Below the pieces are notes generated by a model. It made no database searches, was not told the origin of the DNA, and worked only from the letters and a program-made list of their open reading frames with translations. DNA of 64,000 nucleotides from Blastobasis lacticolella. Its lineage: Eukaryota; Arthropoda; Insecta; Lepidoptera; Blastobasidae. Shown piece after piece: positions 51,441 through 62,587 of this stretch (positions are counted from its first letter, which is position 1; each line of letters opens with the position of its first letter). The translations under genes and the position numbers were made by a program. The DNA is taken from positions 15,128,200 through 15,192,199 of the forward strand of contig LR990052.1 of the NCBI GenBank assembly GCA_905147135.1, read 5' to 3'.

Positions 51441-51759
51441 GAGCAGTCGACTCATAAGCGAGAGGTACCGGGTTCGAATCCCGCTGCGGCCATGTACCAA
51501 TGACTGTTCTGAGTTATGTACATTAGTTGAATACTAACCGATGCTCTTACGGTGAGAGAAAACATAGTGATGAAACCTGCACATTCTGGCAACTGAATGT
51601 GTAACCATGATCCAATCTGGTCAGGTTCCCCTGGTAGTAGGGTCACAGAGGCCAGATGACAGTAGCTCCACTGTAATTATCTGATCTGCCTAATCCTGGA
51701 TTATGGTTAAGGCGGACCCTGTGCCCTCGTGCGCAAGAACACAACTGAGATATTAACCG
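51441..51759 (+). repeat. SINE family A copy, partly missing A box
   Basis: Starts in the head at GAGCAGTCGACTCATAAGC (A-box region lost), with GGGTTCGAATCCCGCTGCGG (B box), AGAAAACATAGTGATGAAACC, CCAATCTGGTCAGGTTCCCC and CGGACCCTGTGCCCTCGTGC, ending in GAGATATTAACC. Confidence 0.88.
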
Positions 51760-51763
51760 AACA

Positions 51764-51820
51764 GTACCTCTCGCTGTCGAGTCGGATCTAATACCTTAAC
51801 CACTCGACCACCGTGGCTGT
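51764..51820 (-). repeat. SINE family A head fragment, tail-to-tail with the previous copy
   Basis: GTACCTCTCGCTGTCGAGTCG, ACCTTAACCACTCGACCACCG is the reverse complement of the head including the A box. It directly follows the 3' end of the plus-strand copy, with (GAT)n after it (51822-51830). Confidence 0.75.
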
Positions 51821-52419
51821 TAATGATGATGAAATATAGTTAGGCCACGTTAGAAGACGGTAGCTAATTTGCACATAACATCTTGCTTCAGATACCTCAA
51901 GGGCTTGAGCCATACCTGCATTAAAACGATGCTAATGATGTTATTGAAGGTGAATAATAACTATTGCAATAGGTATTCAAACAGCACCTTCGATACGATA
52001 TCCTGAATTAATATTTATAAGTCCAAATCGCAAATAAATGGTCAGATACTACGCATTCGATTGTAGGCGCGTTCGAGTTTTGTCTATTGTTGCTGAGACA
52101 CTTTATATGCCGAGTGACTGCGACATGATATAGCAATATGACTGTTCCATGGTAATTAGACATTTGTAGTTCATCCATATAGCCCAGCTACTAGAACAGC
52201 TAATAGGTTACATCATGATTATGTTAAGTAATTTAGGTACGTTGTAATTTGTTATCAGGAACGCGAAACGTATTGTTTTGATGTGACTTCTGTACCGGAA
52301 TTTACCGGATACTGTAAAGCCCGATAATTTGAACTAGAGAAATAGGTACATCAATATTTATTTTAACCTTTTTACTACTTACAACAACTCTTTTTATATT
52401 TATATATGTTCCCCGATTA
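51821..52419. other. intergenic DNA
   Basis: Nothing recognised. Confidence 0.35.
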
Positions 52420-53006
52420 CTCGAAGACGCCTAGGCCGATTTTAGATATTCTTTGAGAGGATATACTTCCCAGGTGGTCCCATGGTCATCAATTTGTCAT
52501 GGTCATAATCTGGCGATGGGATCCTGGGGAAATCGAGGGAAGTTTTATATATTATTGGCATTGATTTCTATATTTTCAGTGGCAAGTCAAGCATTTGCAA
52601 TCAAAAAAGTATAATTTGGTGAAGTGAAGCTGATGGTGAAGACCACAGGCCACCGTAATACATCTCAATACCTCAGAACTCCTTTAGTTTTAGACCGAAA
52701 TATAAATTTCTTCTTTTTGTTTTAAAGGGTATACTGCTGGGGTGGTACTATTTTGATGAGGTCCGGGTCTGATGATGGAAACCCTGTGAAATCGAGGCAA
52801 ACCCTTGAAAATTGTAGACACGTAGCAGTTTATTACGTTATTGTATCTTACTTAGGTGTTCGGTTCAGTGTGTCATCATTTGATGCTCCTGTGCTGATTA
52901 TGAAGCCACAGAACTCCTTAACGGTTAGGAGTTAGGGAATTGTACTGCATTTTGTCGACAGGAACTAATCAGTAGTATCTAGAGATGATATGATGCTTGA
53001 AAAGGT
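52420..53006 (+). repeat. dispersed repeat family H, copy 2, with reiterated units
   Basis: 52868-53006 aligns with 31883-31992 (TGTGTCATCATTTGATGCTC, TTATGAAGCCACAGAACTCC, TTTTGTCGACAGGAAC, GATGATATGATGCTTGAAAAGG). Upstream, two similar units contain GGATATACTTCCCAGGTGG with GATGGGATCCTGGGGAAATCG (52460-52540) and GGGTATACTGCTGGGGTGG with GATGGAAACCCTGTGAAATCG (52727-52800). They are tandem modules of the same composite repeat. Confidence 0.6.
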
Positions 53007-53427
53007 ATCTTAACGAACCCAGAAAATTGAAAATTAAAAAATTAAAATCGACTACGAAACGACTTTAAAAACAAACGACATATCGTTTTCTCAGTAGGTT
53101 CCAACAGAACACGTGCTGTCCATTTTTCGATCTGGAGGTCCTACATCTCGGACTCGTAGACCGGAACAACAGCGCACCACTATGGCACCCAGCAGCCTAG
53201 CGGCAACCCAGGAACGCAACAGGCGGGCATCCCTTTCTGACATCCATTTGCCCCGCAGGCAGCAAGCGTTTAACATTACTTCTAGAACAGAAAGTTCTAA
53301 AACTACTATTTCATACTGGGCGAATAAAGTATAAGTTAGAGTTTAGTCCATCGACTCGATAAGAAGAAGAATACCGTCACAGGGTACTCAAGGACCCTAG
53401 CGGAAGATCTAAGTCTCCGCGTGCTGG

Positions 53428-53597
53428 AAAATCGGCAGCAGCGTTTTCCATTTATATATTTACGACGCTGACAGAAACTCGACATTTACGATCTCTAACC
53501 CGCCTGCCAAGCGTGGAGATTAAGGCAATAACCTCTCCTCTCGTGGGAGAGGCCCTAAGTCCTGTAGTGGACTGTTATGGGCTGTGATGATGATAAT
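53428..53597 (+). repeat. dispersed repeat family B copy, rearranged
   Basis: CTGGAAAATCGGCAGCAGCG, TCTCTAACCCGCCTGCCAAG, GTGGAGATTAAGGCAATAAC, GGACTGTTATGGGCTGTGATG and GATAATGAG. Plus strand. A stretch of about 30 bp with GACGCTGACAGAAACTCG replaces the usual TTTAAACACTG junction. Its (GAT)n tail directly abuts a family A SINE. Confidence 0.8.
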
Positions 53598-53949
53598 GAG
53601 CGTCAGCGGCCTAATGGTTAAGGGGTCCGACTCTTACCCCGTAGTACCGGGTTCGAATCCCAATACCGCCATGTACCAACAACTGTTTTCTGAGTTATGT
53701 ACATCAGTTTAACACTAACCGATACTCTTACGGTGAGGGAAAACATCGTGATGAAACCTGCACATTCGGGTGACTGAATGTAAAACAATGTTCCAATCTG
53801 GTCAGATTCCCCTGTTAAAAGGTCACGGAGGTCAGATGACAGTCGCTCTACTGTAATTACATGATCTGCCAAAACCTGGATCATGGCCAAGGCGGACCAC
53901 TGGACCTTACGTGTGCGAACACAACCAGCACATTAACATAAGATGATCA
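53598..53949 (+). repeat. SINE family A, near full-length copy in a GAT tail
   Basis: GAGCGTCAGCGGCCTAATGG (A box), GGGTTCGAATCCCAATACC (B box), GGTGAGGGAAAACATCGTGA, GTCACGGAGGTCAGATGACAG, and ACATTAACATAAGATGATC at the end. It begins at the last base of the family B GATGATGATAATG tail. Confidence 0.9.
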
Positions 53950-55332
53950 TTGTCAATGAAATTGGGGTTTATCATTTTTATTTTTTATATTAGCTACTCT
54001 ATTTTGTTTATATTTATATATTTATTTATTAGGAAGCCAACAAAATATGAAAATATGTTGTTTTATACTTACGTATATACAATATATAATAACAGGTATT
54101 ATTAATATAGCATTGAAGTATTTAATATTCTAATTTGCGTGCGGCTAACCTACTCCCTTGCGCAAGTCCCACAACTCAAATTGTTATAGTGTCATTTTGA
54201 GAGCCAAGTTTCGATCGACTAATCAATACGTACCTGACACTAATGAACACTATTGGTTGAGAATTTCGCAATGTTGGTAGGAATTCGCCATTTGCCATGG
54301 CGTTGGCTAAGTCGCACTACCAATACCTTCACTTTGGGTTAAGGTTTTTCTATAAATAACTAGTTCAAATTATATCAGTCTATGTACAGCTAAACGTGCG
54401 AATGTTATTCAAAGTTAAATTATTAAAACACGTATTAATTATAAACTATTTATTTAATTTTAATTACCGAAACTAATCATCATACATCAATGTAATCTAC
54501 AATTAACTTTATACAATGAGAATGCAAAGTAAAACTTTGGTGGGCATGCATACACAGGAGAACAATACTAGAACAATGTTGAGCCAATAATTAAAATTTA
54601 GGATAACGCCAATCATCTAATAGTCCTTTTGTAAGTACGAACAGCCAATTAATGTTTTTGTTTGGTATGCTAAATCTATCGCGTGTTCTACGAATCAGCC
54701 CATGCGTGGAGAAACTCGCTGTTAGGCGTATCACGTCACGATCCACAGACGAACTCACTATCACAAGGTTATCACAATACTTCATCACTACAGAACAGTT
54801 CACAACTAAATCTTGACATATAATATCACTAACAATGGATAACAATTACTTATGGCAACGTTCTGATATGTCACTAGCTGATTTACTTATCGAGGTAACA
54901 CGGGGGCGGGCGACGCGGAAACTTTGGAACAGCTGTCGTTATCTTGTACTATTTGTATAGGTACTTCGTTAAAAGCCCTTGGGGTCAACAGTGCAATGTT
55001 ATCACTCGTTGGCTTGCGTAGAGCACTGCGCTACGTCATAGTCGAGCAAATAACTCGCGTTGTTGTTACAACAGAGTTTAAAAAGTTCTGCTTTGTACTA
55101 GTTTTATTATCTAGTAAAGCACCGGCTTCAAGTATTTCTTTCAGAAAAACGCCAGTGTAATTTAATTTAAAATGCAATTTTATAAATGAAACCATTCATA
55201 AAATTGTATTTGAAATGAGATTTCATCAACAATATTCTGCAGAATCAATCATTAACAAAGGCATCTTTTATAAATCCATTCGCCTGCTCTCGAGTTCCGA
55301 ATGAAGTGTAGGGTACTGGTTTTGGAGCCGCG
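53950..55332. other. intergenic DNA downstream of the 55402 gene
   Basis: No gene. Contains a GC patch at 54900-54930 and, on the minus strand, an ATTAAA polyadenylation variant near 55160 that could serve the 55402 gene. Confidence 0.35.
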
Positions 55333-55401
55333 TCAGCCCATCCTCATGATGTTGCGCCGGCGCAGCAGGCGCTCCACAGCGTAGAACACGCGATCTGACC
55401 C
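55333..55401 (-). other. coding-like extension after the first stop
   Basis: After the TGA at 55402-55404 the same frame continues for 22 codons, GSDRVFYAVERLLRRRNIMR plus MG, to a TGA at 55333-55335. From GTG to GGC, 17 of 18 third positions are G or C, the same bias as the upstream coding part, while the flank beyond is AT-rich. The peptide is basic and amphipathic. Options are programmed stop-codon readthrough (TGA followed by G), a recent nonsense mutation, or chance in GC-rich DNA. Confidence 0.4.
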
Positions 55402-55716
55402 TCAGTAGGGGCACACGATGCCGCCTGTGCCGGGCACCGCGACCGAGTCGGGGAAATGCACCCGGCATATTTCCTTGTACGTCTTCCCTTGCCGCTGGGG
55501 CTTCTCCTTGTGAGTGTTGTAGCCGTTGTATCCGTTGTAGCCGTTGTAGCCGTTGTAGCCGTAGTTGTAGCCGTAGTTTCCGTATCCGTAAGAGCGGCGG
55601 GGGTTGCCGTTGATGGCATCGTATATTGCGTCGAAGAAGGGCGACGGCGCCGGCGCGGCCGCCGCGAATGCCGCCAGCAGCAGCACGGCAAGTGAAACTC
55701 GGATGATGAGAGCCAT
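55402..55716 (-). CDS. secreted Gly/Tyr/Asn-rich small protein
   Basis: Single-exon frame of 104 codons. The ATG at 55714-55716 starts a strong signal peptide (MALIIRVSLAVLLLAAFAAA, then APAPS; cleavage likely before APAPS). The mature part continues SPFFDAIYDAINGNPRR and about 9 aromatic-Gly-Asn repeats (SYGYGNYGYNYGYNGYNGYN), a basic THKEKPQRQGK linker, and a C-terminal block YKEICRVHFPDSVAVPGTGG with IVCPY; its two Cys could form one disulfide. A TATA box (TATATAAA, 55838-55845) and a 5' leader of about 100 nt precede it. The 3' end may use an ATTAAA near 55160. The composition suggests an extracellular or cuticle-associated protein; no known family is recognised. The TGA at 55402-55404 is followed by a coding-like in-frame extension to 55333. 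GC-rich with strong third-position GC. Confidence 0.85.
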   Translation of the reverse strand: MALIIRVSLAVLLLAAFAAAAPAPSPFFDAIYDAINGNPRRSYGYGNYGYNYGYNGYNGYNGYNGYNTHKEKPQRQGKTYKEICRVHFPDSVAVPGTGGIVCPY

Positions 55717-55833
55717 CGCGGAAGGATGGGAAGCAATTGCGATAAACGGAGCGACGGTCAGCGGGCGACGGGCGACCTCGGGACGCTCTCGACGGTGGGT
55801 TGAGCTCGCGAATGCGGCGGCGCGGCGCCCGCG

Positions 55834-55848
55834 CACATTTATATACCG
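55834..55848 (-). promoter_or_regulatory. TATA box of the 55402 gene
   Basis: TATATAAA on the minus strand at 55838-55845, 122 bp upstream of the ATG, in a GC-rich promoter. A start site 25-30 bp downstream would fall near 55815, giving a leader of about 100 nt. Confidence 0.7.
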
Positions 55849-55906
55849 GCCTCGGCTCATCCGACAGATAAACAACTCGGGGTTCACGGTCCACACCCTG
55901 GAGTAG

Positions 55907-57912
55907 CATTGAACAGCTGTTTGCGCCGGGATATCGGCTGGGCATTTCGCAAAGCAATTTCAACAACCAGGAAGTGCGGCCGCAAACTGGATAAAGGCTT
56001 TGTCCAAGGCGAACTGAATGGAAACCAGAACTTGCGTTTCGCAGTCGCAGCCGATAAGGAATGCCTGTCTCGCTCGCTCTACAGACCTAACGCAGCAGCA
56101 AATTGTATTTACTATGATCGTAATTAACATTATTGCACCTCAATCAGTCTAACAAGAATCTCTGTTAGTATCTGTCACCGTATTTAGAACATAATATAAA
56201 ATGATCCAAGGGTAGCTCAACGTCAACCTACCATTTTAAACAAAAGAAAGTCTCGATTTTCAACGAATACAGCGTACCGAAAACAGGAGTACAATTGAGT
56301 GAATTTTGTGGTCAATCTCTATTCGATTTCAAGTTAAATTCAACCGCGTGAAATAGTTTATGCCTTTTCCCTGTTGCATAACTCTAGCTTAACGACTAAG
56401 AGAGCGTATTGTTTTCCTTTTCCCTTACGTAAGTAATATTTTATCACTCAAATGCCATAAAATTAATTAAGGAAACTCTCCATTTCCATAATGTCATAAA
56501 TAAAATTACACCCATAACTTTATAACTAGCATCCTTTTACATTAATTACGCTGTCTGATCAAACTAAAAGGTACTTACTAAATATGATTTGAATATATAT
56601 TTAGCTTAAAACCAACGATTACGTGATAAGTGTAAACTATTCTATTAATCTTCAGATTCAATAATAAAGATATCCTCACTTCGAGGTACTAGAACCACTA
56701 AAATATATCAACCTAAAAATATATATGAAAAACACACAGGTAGGTATAAACACTGACGCCAAGGAAAAGAACTAAGTACCATATACGATAACAAGAAACT
56801 TGAGCCGTAGTCCTGCCTGCACTCTCCCATTCTGGTTGAAAGTCAAGTTCAGATGCGATGCGACCGTTCACCTGTGACCATGAACGCATGGTGGCATACC
56901 GTCCACTTGAAATTCAACGCGCGAATTGCCAAAGTAACCACAAGCATTACATATTGAACAGTGTTTTTCTCAAAAAAGGGGATTACTTAGCTTTACATAA
57001 CTGATAGGTAATTTAGTCATTATATTATAGGTAGGTGTGAGCACTTTGTATTCATGCAGGGAAATAGAATCAGCTGTTTCACATAGCCGGAGTTTTGCAT
57101 ATGATTACATCTACTAGACAGATGGATCTCCGGGCTCCTCGGTACATTGTCAGAGTTGGAACTTACACAACCTACTTCGAACCTAATACAGATGTTATTT
57201 AGCAGGTTGTTTTCACCGCAATCTGTGTAAACGTTGAGTCGCCTTATTACAAAACGCCACCGCGGCGGATTCTACCTCTACAATATGACTGCGATTCTGT
57301 TGGGATATCTTTGCCTATGTTGTGATACTAAATATAAGTATTACATTTTCACTAACATAAATCCATTGAGATGCTACGTAAATCATGGAAATGAAAGTAT
57401 ATCATTATTACTCCTTGAGAGGGAAAAAGGCGGGACGTTGTGTATGTATACACCTAGAGCGTGTATGATAGACTCTTTTGAATAAAATAGAAAGCATTTA
57501 TTCACACGGAAATAACACCACAATAATTTGGAACACACAGAAGATAGAGAAAAGACACAAAAAACCTTATTAAGTAGGTTAGGTAGAAAAGACAGCATCC
57601 CAACGAAAAAGATTGGAAAGTAAGCTACCTTCATCGCTAAGACCGGCCATTTTTTTTATTTTGCTCTGTGATCCCAACCCTCATTGTTACCGTCTTCGGT
57701 TTGTATTGTGTATAGTTAGGAATTATGGCCAAACTATGACCTCATTTTATACTGGTCGTGGATAGCCACGTGGATGGTCTCTGTACCCACGCAGGTATCT
57801 ACTAGATACTTAGATTTGGGTCTTTACTTCGTGACAAAGTTAAATTTCGTGGGAAAAGAATCGTGAAAGAGATACTTAGGGTCCGAATAATAATACTAAC
57901 GTAATCCCTGCA
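55907..57912. other. upstream and intergenic DNA of the 55402 gene
   Basis: About 2 kb, GC-rich near 55907-56110, then AT-rich. The open frame at 55909-56127 is in the GC-rich promoter flank and shows no features. No other gene seen. Confidence 0.35.
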
Positions 57913-57913
57913 T

Positions 57914-58170
57914 GGCCGTGTGGTGTCCGGCAGAGTAGAATAGCACCAACTCCTTACACTCGTGGGTGTCGTACAAGGCGACTAATGTTTTCGAGACAAA
58001 AGATCAAGATTCTCCGTAGTCTGGAGAATGGGCAGCAGAATTTTCCATTGCTATACGTATTTAAACACTGCGATCTCCAACCCGCCTGCCAATCGTGGAG
58101 ATTATGGCAATAACCTTTCGTGGGAGAGGCCCTAAGTCCTGCAGTGGACTGTTACGGGCTGTGATGATGA
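57914..58170 (+). repeat. dispersed repeat family B, full-length copy (plus)
   Basis: GGCCGTGTGGTGTCCGGCAG, AGTAGAATAGCACCAAC, GGTGTCGTACAAGGCGACTA, ACTGCGATCTCCAACCCGC, TGCAGTGGACTGTTACGGGC and TGTGATGATGA. This is the sense orientation and serves as reference for the family. Confidence 0.88.
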
Positions 58171-58720
58171 AACCCTGATTTTAGCCGTTTCCTGTAGAAC
58201 CTTAAAATATTTCCGTGATCAAATTATCGGAAAAGAGTTTTTCGAATCGTTTCAGTATACAATACAATTCAATCAATGCTATTTCAGACTAATATCTTGT
58301 TAGTACAACTTCACACTACAGGTTAGTAGTTAAAATAATGTTTTCAATTTTCCCTTTTTGTAATTTCAGCAATATCCCGGGGGTATTCTGGAATACTGTG
58401 AGATCGGTGAAGGCGATAGAGGGGGGGCGATAGTTTCATACACCGTAACGGGGTGCCTATCGGCTCCCGAAACTGTTCAACTTGGGGCAACCTCGCTTTG
58501 CCAACGGTATTACGAGGCACACCTAACGAGTGGCGAGCTCGTTGCGGTGCTGAAGTTGGACTAGCCTCAAAGTACGAAACGGTCACCCATCCAGTTAACC
58601 TTGGTTGTCTTTGTTCACGCATGCTGTCACCAGACCAGTGCCGCGTCAGTTCTAAAATCATACTTGCGTACGTATTTAAAAACCTTACCATTTTATGACG
58701 TTAGTATTAAATTATTACTA
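58171..58720. other. intergenic DNA with a GC-rich patch
   Basis: 58380-58660 is GC-rich with overlapping frames on both strands (ATACTGTGAGATCGG, GTTGCGGTGCTGAAG). I recognise no protein. Possibly an old dispersed element. Confidence 0.3.
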
Positions 58721-58969
58721 TTTTTTTTATGTTATACGGCAGACAAACAGGCAAGCGGGCCACCTGATGGAAAGTGGTCACCGCCGCCTATGGACATCAG
58801 CAACACCAGGGGAGTCACCAATGCGTTGCCCGCCTCTGAAGAGACCTCTAATATACCTCTTGAACGATCCCATGTCATAGTCCAAAGGAAACACTGTGGC
58901 TGGGAGCTCATTCCACATCCGAATCGTACGAGCGAGAAACGTTCTTTCGAACCTTCGCGTCGTCAGGTC
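58721..58969 (-). pseudogene. LINE C-terminal fragment, family D copy 3
   Basis: The minus strand encodes TRRFERTFLARTIRMWNELP, then TVFPLDYDMGSFKRYIRGLF and RGGQRIGDSPGVADVHRRR with a stop, and ends in a poly(A) of 8 (TTTTTTTT at 58721). Better preserved than copy 2. The element is 5'-truncated at the C-terminal domain and beyond about 58969 no LINE sequence remains. Confidence 0.8.
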
Positions 58970-59004
58970 TAAAAATCAGAAATAAGGAAATCAACAGCTT
59001 CCTA

Positions 59005-59131
59005 AGAGCCATTGCTGGACTTGAATCTGTTCCATAAAAGTGGAGGGTTTAGCCATAATCCCCACGCATGGAGATCGCTGTGTTCAATAATACTCGACAG
59101 AAAACGCTGCAGCCCATTTTCTGGGAAGTGT
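59005..59131 (-). repeat. family B subfamily fragment
   Basis: GAGCCATTGCTGGACTTGAATC, AGTGGAGGGTTTAGCCATAAT, GGAGATCGCTGTGTTCAATA and GCAGCCCATTTTCTGGG match the subfamily at 30028. 5' half missing. Confidence 0.65.
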
Positions 59132-59439
59132 GACTAATAGATTTCTTGCAATTATAAAATAAAATCAACAAATTCAGAAAATAAACTTATCATTTCACAC
59201 AATGTGTTAGAATACCTAAACGAGTCTCCGAGATCGCACCCTTGGCCCGGTAAACTTCGATCGATTCAGCCGCGATACGTATTTTCCGATATGATTTCCA
59301 CATTTCTGGGAATCTGTCAAAACAATTATATGTAAACAACAAATATACCTACATCATAATAGTAAAGATCCTTTAACCTAGATTAAATTTAATGTATTCA
59401 TTCTGAAGTAGACTGCTCTTATCACACCATATCACTATA
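59132..59439. other. intergenic DNA
   Basis: Nothing recognised. Confidence 0.3.
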
Positions 59440-59571
59440 TATATAGTGTTTCTGTCTGTTCGCGATCAACTCAAAAATACTGAACGCATTTTCATGCGGT
59501 TTTCACTAATAGACAGAGTGATTCATCATTTGTTAAGGTTACTACAGTGCGAGGTCGGGGCGGTCCGCTAG
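59440..59571 (+). mobile_element. non-autonomous Helitron-like 3' end
   Basis: Ends GGTCGGGGCGGTCCGCTAG|T at 59571, with the CTAG terminus and T target base of Helitrons and a GC-rich pre-terminal stretch that can fold weakly (GGGGCGGTCCGC). Upstream, TTCTGTCTGTTCGCGATCAAC and AACGCATTTTCATGCGGTTTTC match widespread insect Helitron relics. The 5' end (TC) was not located. Confidence 0.5.
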
Positions 59572-59779
59572 TTAAAAATAAAGTATAGCACCTAGAAAGG
59601 ACATTCATGTTGTCTTCCCTCGAAGTCATTCGTCAGGATTCTGCCAAGCCTACCTGTATACCTAAGAAATGTTACCCAAATTTCCTCAGTCTCTTCGAGG
59701 AAACCCTACCTTCTAGTTCCATATAACTGTTAAATATGTTGATCATACTTACTTTCGCATTAAAAATATAGATTGATAT

Positions 59780-60011
59780 TGCCCACTGTTCTTTGTAAAG
59801 TAATGAACAAATTCTACAAATATTATAACTGCGAAAGTTCACAAGATTTTGGAATAGATGTTTTTTTCATGCATAAACTGTTAGACAGATTTTGATGAAA
59901 TTTTACAGTATTGTAGCTTACATTCATAGTTTATTCTGTAATTCAGTATAGTTCCCGCGTAAACACTGCATAACCGATTTTTACGCGGACGAAGTGGCAA
60001 GCAAAAGCTAT
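59780..60011 (+). mobile_element. second Helitron-like relic
   Basis: ACGCGGACGAAGTGGCAAGC followed by AAAAGCTATA resembles the common ACGCGGACGAAGTCGCGGGC...AAAGCTAGT end of lepidopteran Helitron relics, with CTAG decayed to CTAT. Upstream GTTAGACAGATTTTGATGAA fits. Divergent. Confidence 0.4.
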
Positions 60012-60523
60012 ACTGGTTTAAGATCATGTTTAGTAAAATAAGTATAAGTACGTAAATGCCTATTTATTTAATAAGTTTCATCATATTATTTTACGACGGA
60101 CATGCTACGAAGCGACCAGGCATAGTATTTTATGGCGGCTTCAGTTCCAATAAATCGCTGTGAACAGACAGCTTTATGTGGCTAACTAATAATCCAACAT
60201 TAGGATGCTACTCACCTTCGGTTTGGGGAGCCTGTGGTTTTAGAATTTATTTGAACCGAACAAAATTTCGGTAGGTACCGTCTGCAAGGTGATTCACCCT
60301 GTGAATTTACAAAATAAACATACTAGTATGCCGAAATAACCGTGTAGTCCAATTGAAATTCTCATTGTGAATGAGATAAATCTTCGGCCAAACCTACAGT
60401 ATTTTTAATTTATCAACCAACTAATAACGTGTTTATGAAGCATTTAATCGGTTGAGTGATTTCCGGTAGAATTCATACAGCCGCTAAGTACATGAATAAA
60501 GTCTAACCACTCACGCTTACAAG
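60012..60523. other. intergenic DNA
   Basis: No gene supported. Confidence 0.35.
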
Positions 60524-60776
60524 GAGCGTCGGTGGCCGAGTGATTAAGATATTCGACTCGTAACCGAGAGGTACCGGTTTCGAATCCCGTTGCAGCCATG
60601 TACTAATGACTTTTTTCTGAGTTATGTACATTCAGGCGACTGAATGTGTAACCATGATCCAATTTGGTCAGATTGCCCTGGTAGCAGGGTCACAAAGGTC
60701 AGATGGCTGTCGCTATGCTGTAATTATCTGATCTAGCAAATCCTCGATTATGGTCAAGGAGGACCCTGGGCCCTCG
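60524..60776 (+). repeat. SINE family A copy with internal deletion
   Basis: Head GAGCGTCGGTGGCCGAGTGA (A box), B-box region GGTTTCGAATCCCGTTGC, then GTTATGTACATT is joined directly to CAGGCGACTGAATGTGTAAC (about 80 bp of body lost). It continues to GGACCCTGGGCCCTCG, and the tail after CCCTCG is lost. Confidence 0.87.
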
Positions 60777-61695
60777 ATTACGGAGGTACGAAGGAGCGAT
60801 ACGACGCACTGCCGGTTCACGCCATTGCTCGGAGGCCATGAAGAGAGGAATTACGTAGTCCTTTGTCGCTCTTTGACTACTCTCCGATTTCGCCATAAAG
60901 TAGTTACGAAGTTTGCATATCTCCCGGTTGTGCAAGGTCTTCGCACTGAACCGTCCACGACCACCGGTTTCTTATTATTATTCCTAACCAGACAGGCAGT
61001 TGGAACAACGTATGGTCACAGTAAAGACACGCCTCGTTTTTAAACAAAACTAAGTTTATCAGATGGTTAGACACTGAAGAGCCTGAGTGATTACCACCGC
61101 CTTATCTATTTCTGCCACCAAGTAACAATATTGTTTGGAAGTTATGATACTCAGTCGCAATTACATGCATGATCTTGGCACTCACAGTGACAGCGCACTT
61201 ATTTTTCGAAGCGCGGTTTTTCATTTTTTGTTACCTGCAACCTAAATGCATAAATCACGGGTATTACCATCAACTGGGCTGTCTACTGGTTGGTCACTGA
61301 TTAGCATAAAAAAGTACCCACCTGATAATTATTCACTATGACAAATAAGGAAACACAATACTAGAAACATCGTAAATGCCTTAAAAGATGAATGCATGGA
61401 ATACTTTGACCATAACAGCGACTGAACTTTACGGATTCTCTTATGTAATCGCTAGCATTTGCCATGCATATCTACTGCGCGCGTTAGGTCACAATATGCA
61501 CCTAAATCGCGAGCTTGCAAAGGTGAACGCCGATTTATTCTACCGATAAATAACCTACGCAACCCACCTTAACTAGTTATTACTCTAATAAAATATGTCT
61601 CGGCAGCTGTTGTATTTCAATATAATATAGAAGTCAGTGAAGGGTTTTGCAATAATCAACCCTTGGCAGGTCTGTAGGAGCGTTTAACACACAAT
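60777..61695. other. intergenic DNA, unassigned frame
   Basis: A frame at 60750-61043 (97 codons) begins in the SINE and shows no domain. A GC-richer patch at 60780-60960 may belong to another repeat. No gene. Confidence 0.3.
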
Positions 61696-61970
61696 ATTTT
61701 TTTTTTAGTCTATCAAGGCATTTGACCGCCATCTCACCTGGTGGTAAGTGACGATGCGGTCGAAGATGGAGCATGCCTGTCTAGGAACAGCCTATTCACT
61801 CTAGCCTTGAAGGCGTCCAGATTATAGTGATCAGGGAACACACTCGCAGGCAACGCGTTCCATTCCTTAGCCGTTCGCATTATAAAGGTTGAACCAAAGC
61901 GGCTCGTGCGGGCAGCTGGAAGATCCACGACATAAGGATGAAGCGCTCGCCCGGATCGCGTTTCCCGATG
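61696..61970 (-). pseudogene. LINE C-terminal fragment, separate family from D
   Basis: Minus-strand frame (61734-61928) with [40 protein letters not shown] and [16 protein letters not shown]. The WNALP..VFP..YNL..FK.RVN.. end is the non-LTR C-terminal signature. The poly(A) appears as TTTTTTTTTT at 61696-61706. It is related in architecture to family D but the sequence differs. Confidence 0.75.
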
Positions 61971-62587
61971 GCGCTACTGACCATTTCTGGTCCACGGACG
62001 AACTACCTCACAATAATTTTTTACACACGAGCAGATAGCCCACTTGAAGGTAAGCGGCAACTGTCGCGGTATTTGTGCCTATCCAGTTTATTGTACAATT
62101 TTGGTGAAATAAATACTTTTACTTATAACAACTACGATTCATGCATTTACGTTTCTATCGCAGGTGTATTGTCACTTTGAAGACTTAAAATTTGAAGTAA
62201 TTGCGCTAGCTACCGTATCCTTCAACCGGAACACAACAATGCAAGCATTGTTGCTTAGCGGCAGGAATAGATAAAGTGGTGGTACTCACCCAGGCGGACT
62301 CCTTAGGCTTAACAGAGTTCTACCACCTGTTAAATATAAAATAAAGAAAATAGTAAAAGTGGCCGGAATTCAAATAAATGCGTGTTGAACAATAAAACAT
62401 ATTTTTAACGTAATAAGCGCTAATTTCCACATTCAGAGGACTTGGAGCATATATTTTACCTATTTAGGTAATTTAGAGTAAGGTTTTTATTGTTTAAGTT
62501 GTAAATATATCTTTTAATGTAAATAAAGATTCCAATAAGAGCTTACTTAAAAAAACTATATTTTAGTGGTTATATTACAAAGCTAGC
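61971..62587. other. intergenic DNA
   Basis: No gene recognised. Confidence 0.35.

Noticed and set aside
55268..55966. 232-codon and 130-codon minus-strand frames over the secreted-protein gene
   Set aside because: They are alternate frames of a GC-rich repeat-encoding gene (poly-Thr/Ala and Gln/Arg-rich by composition). The signal-peptide frame at 55716-55402 is the coherent one.
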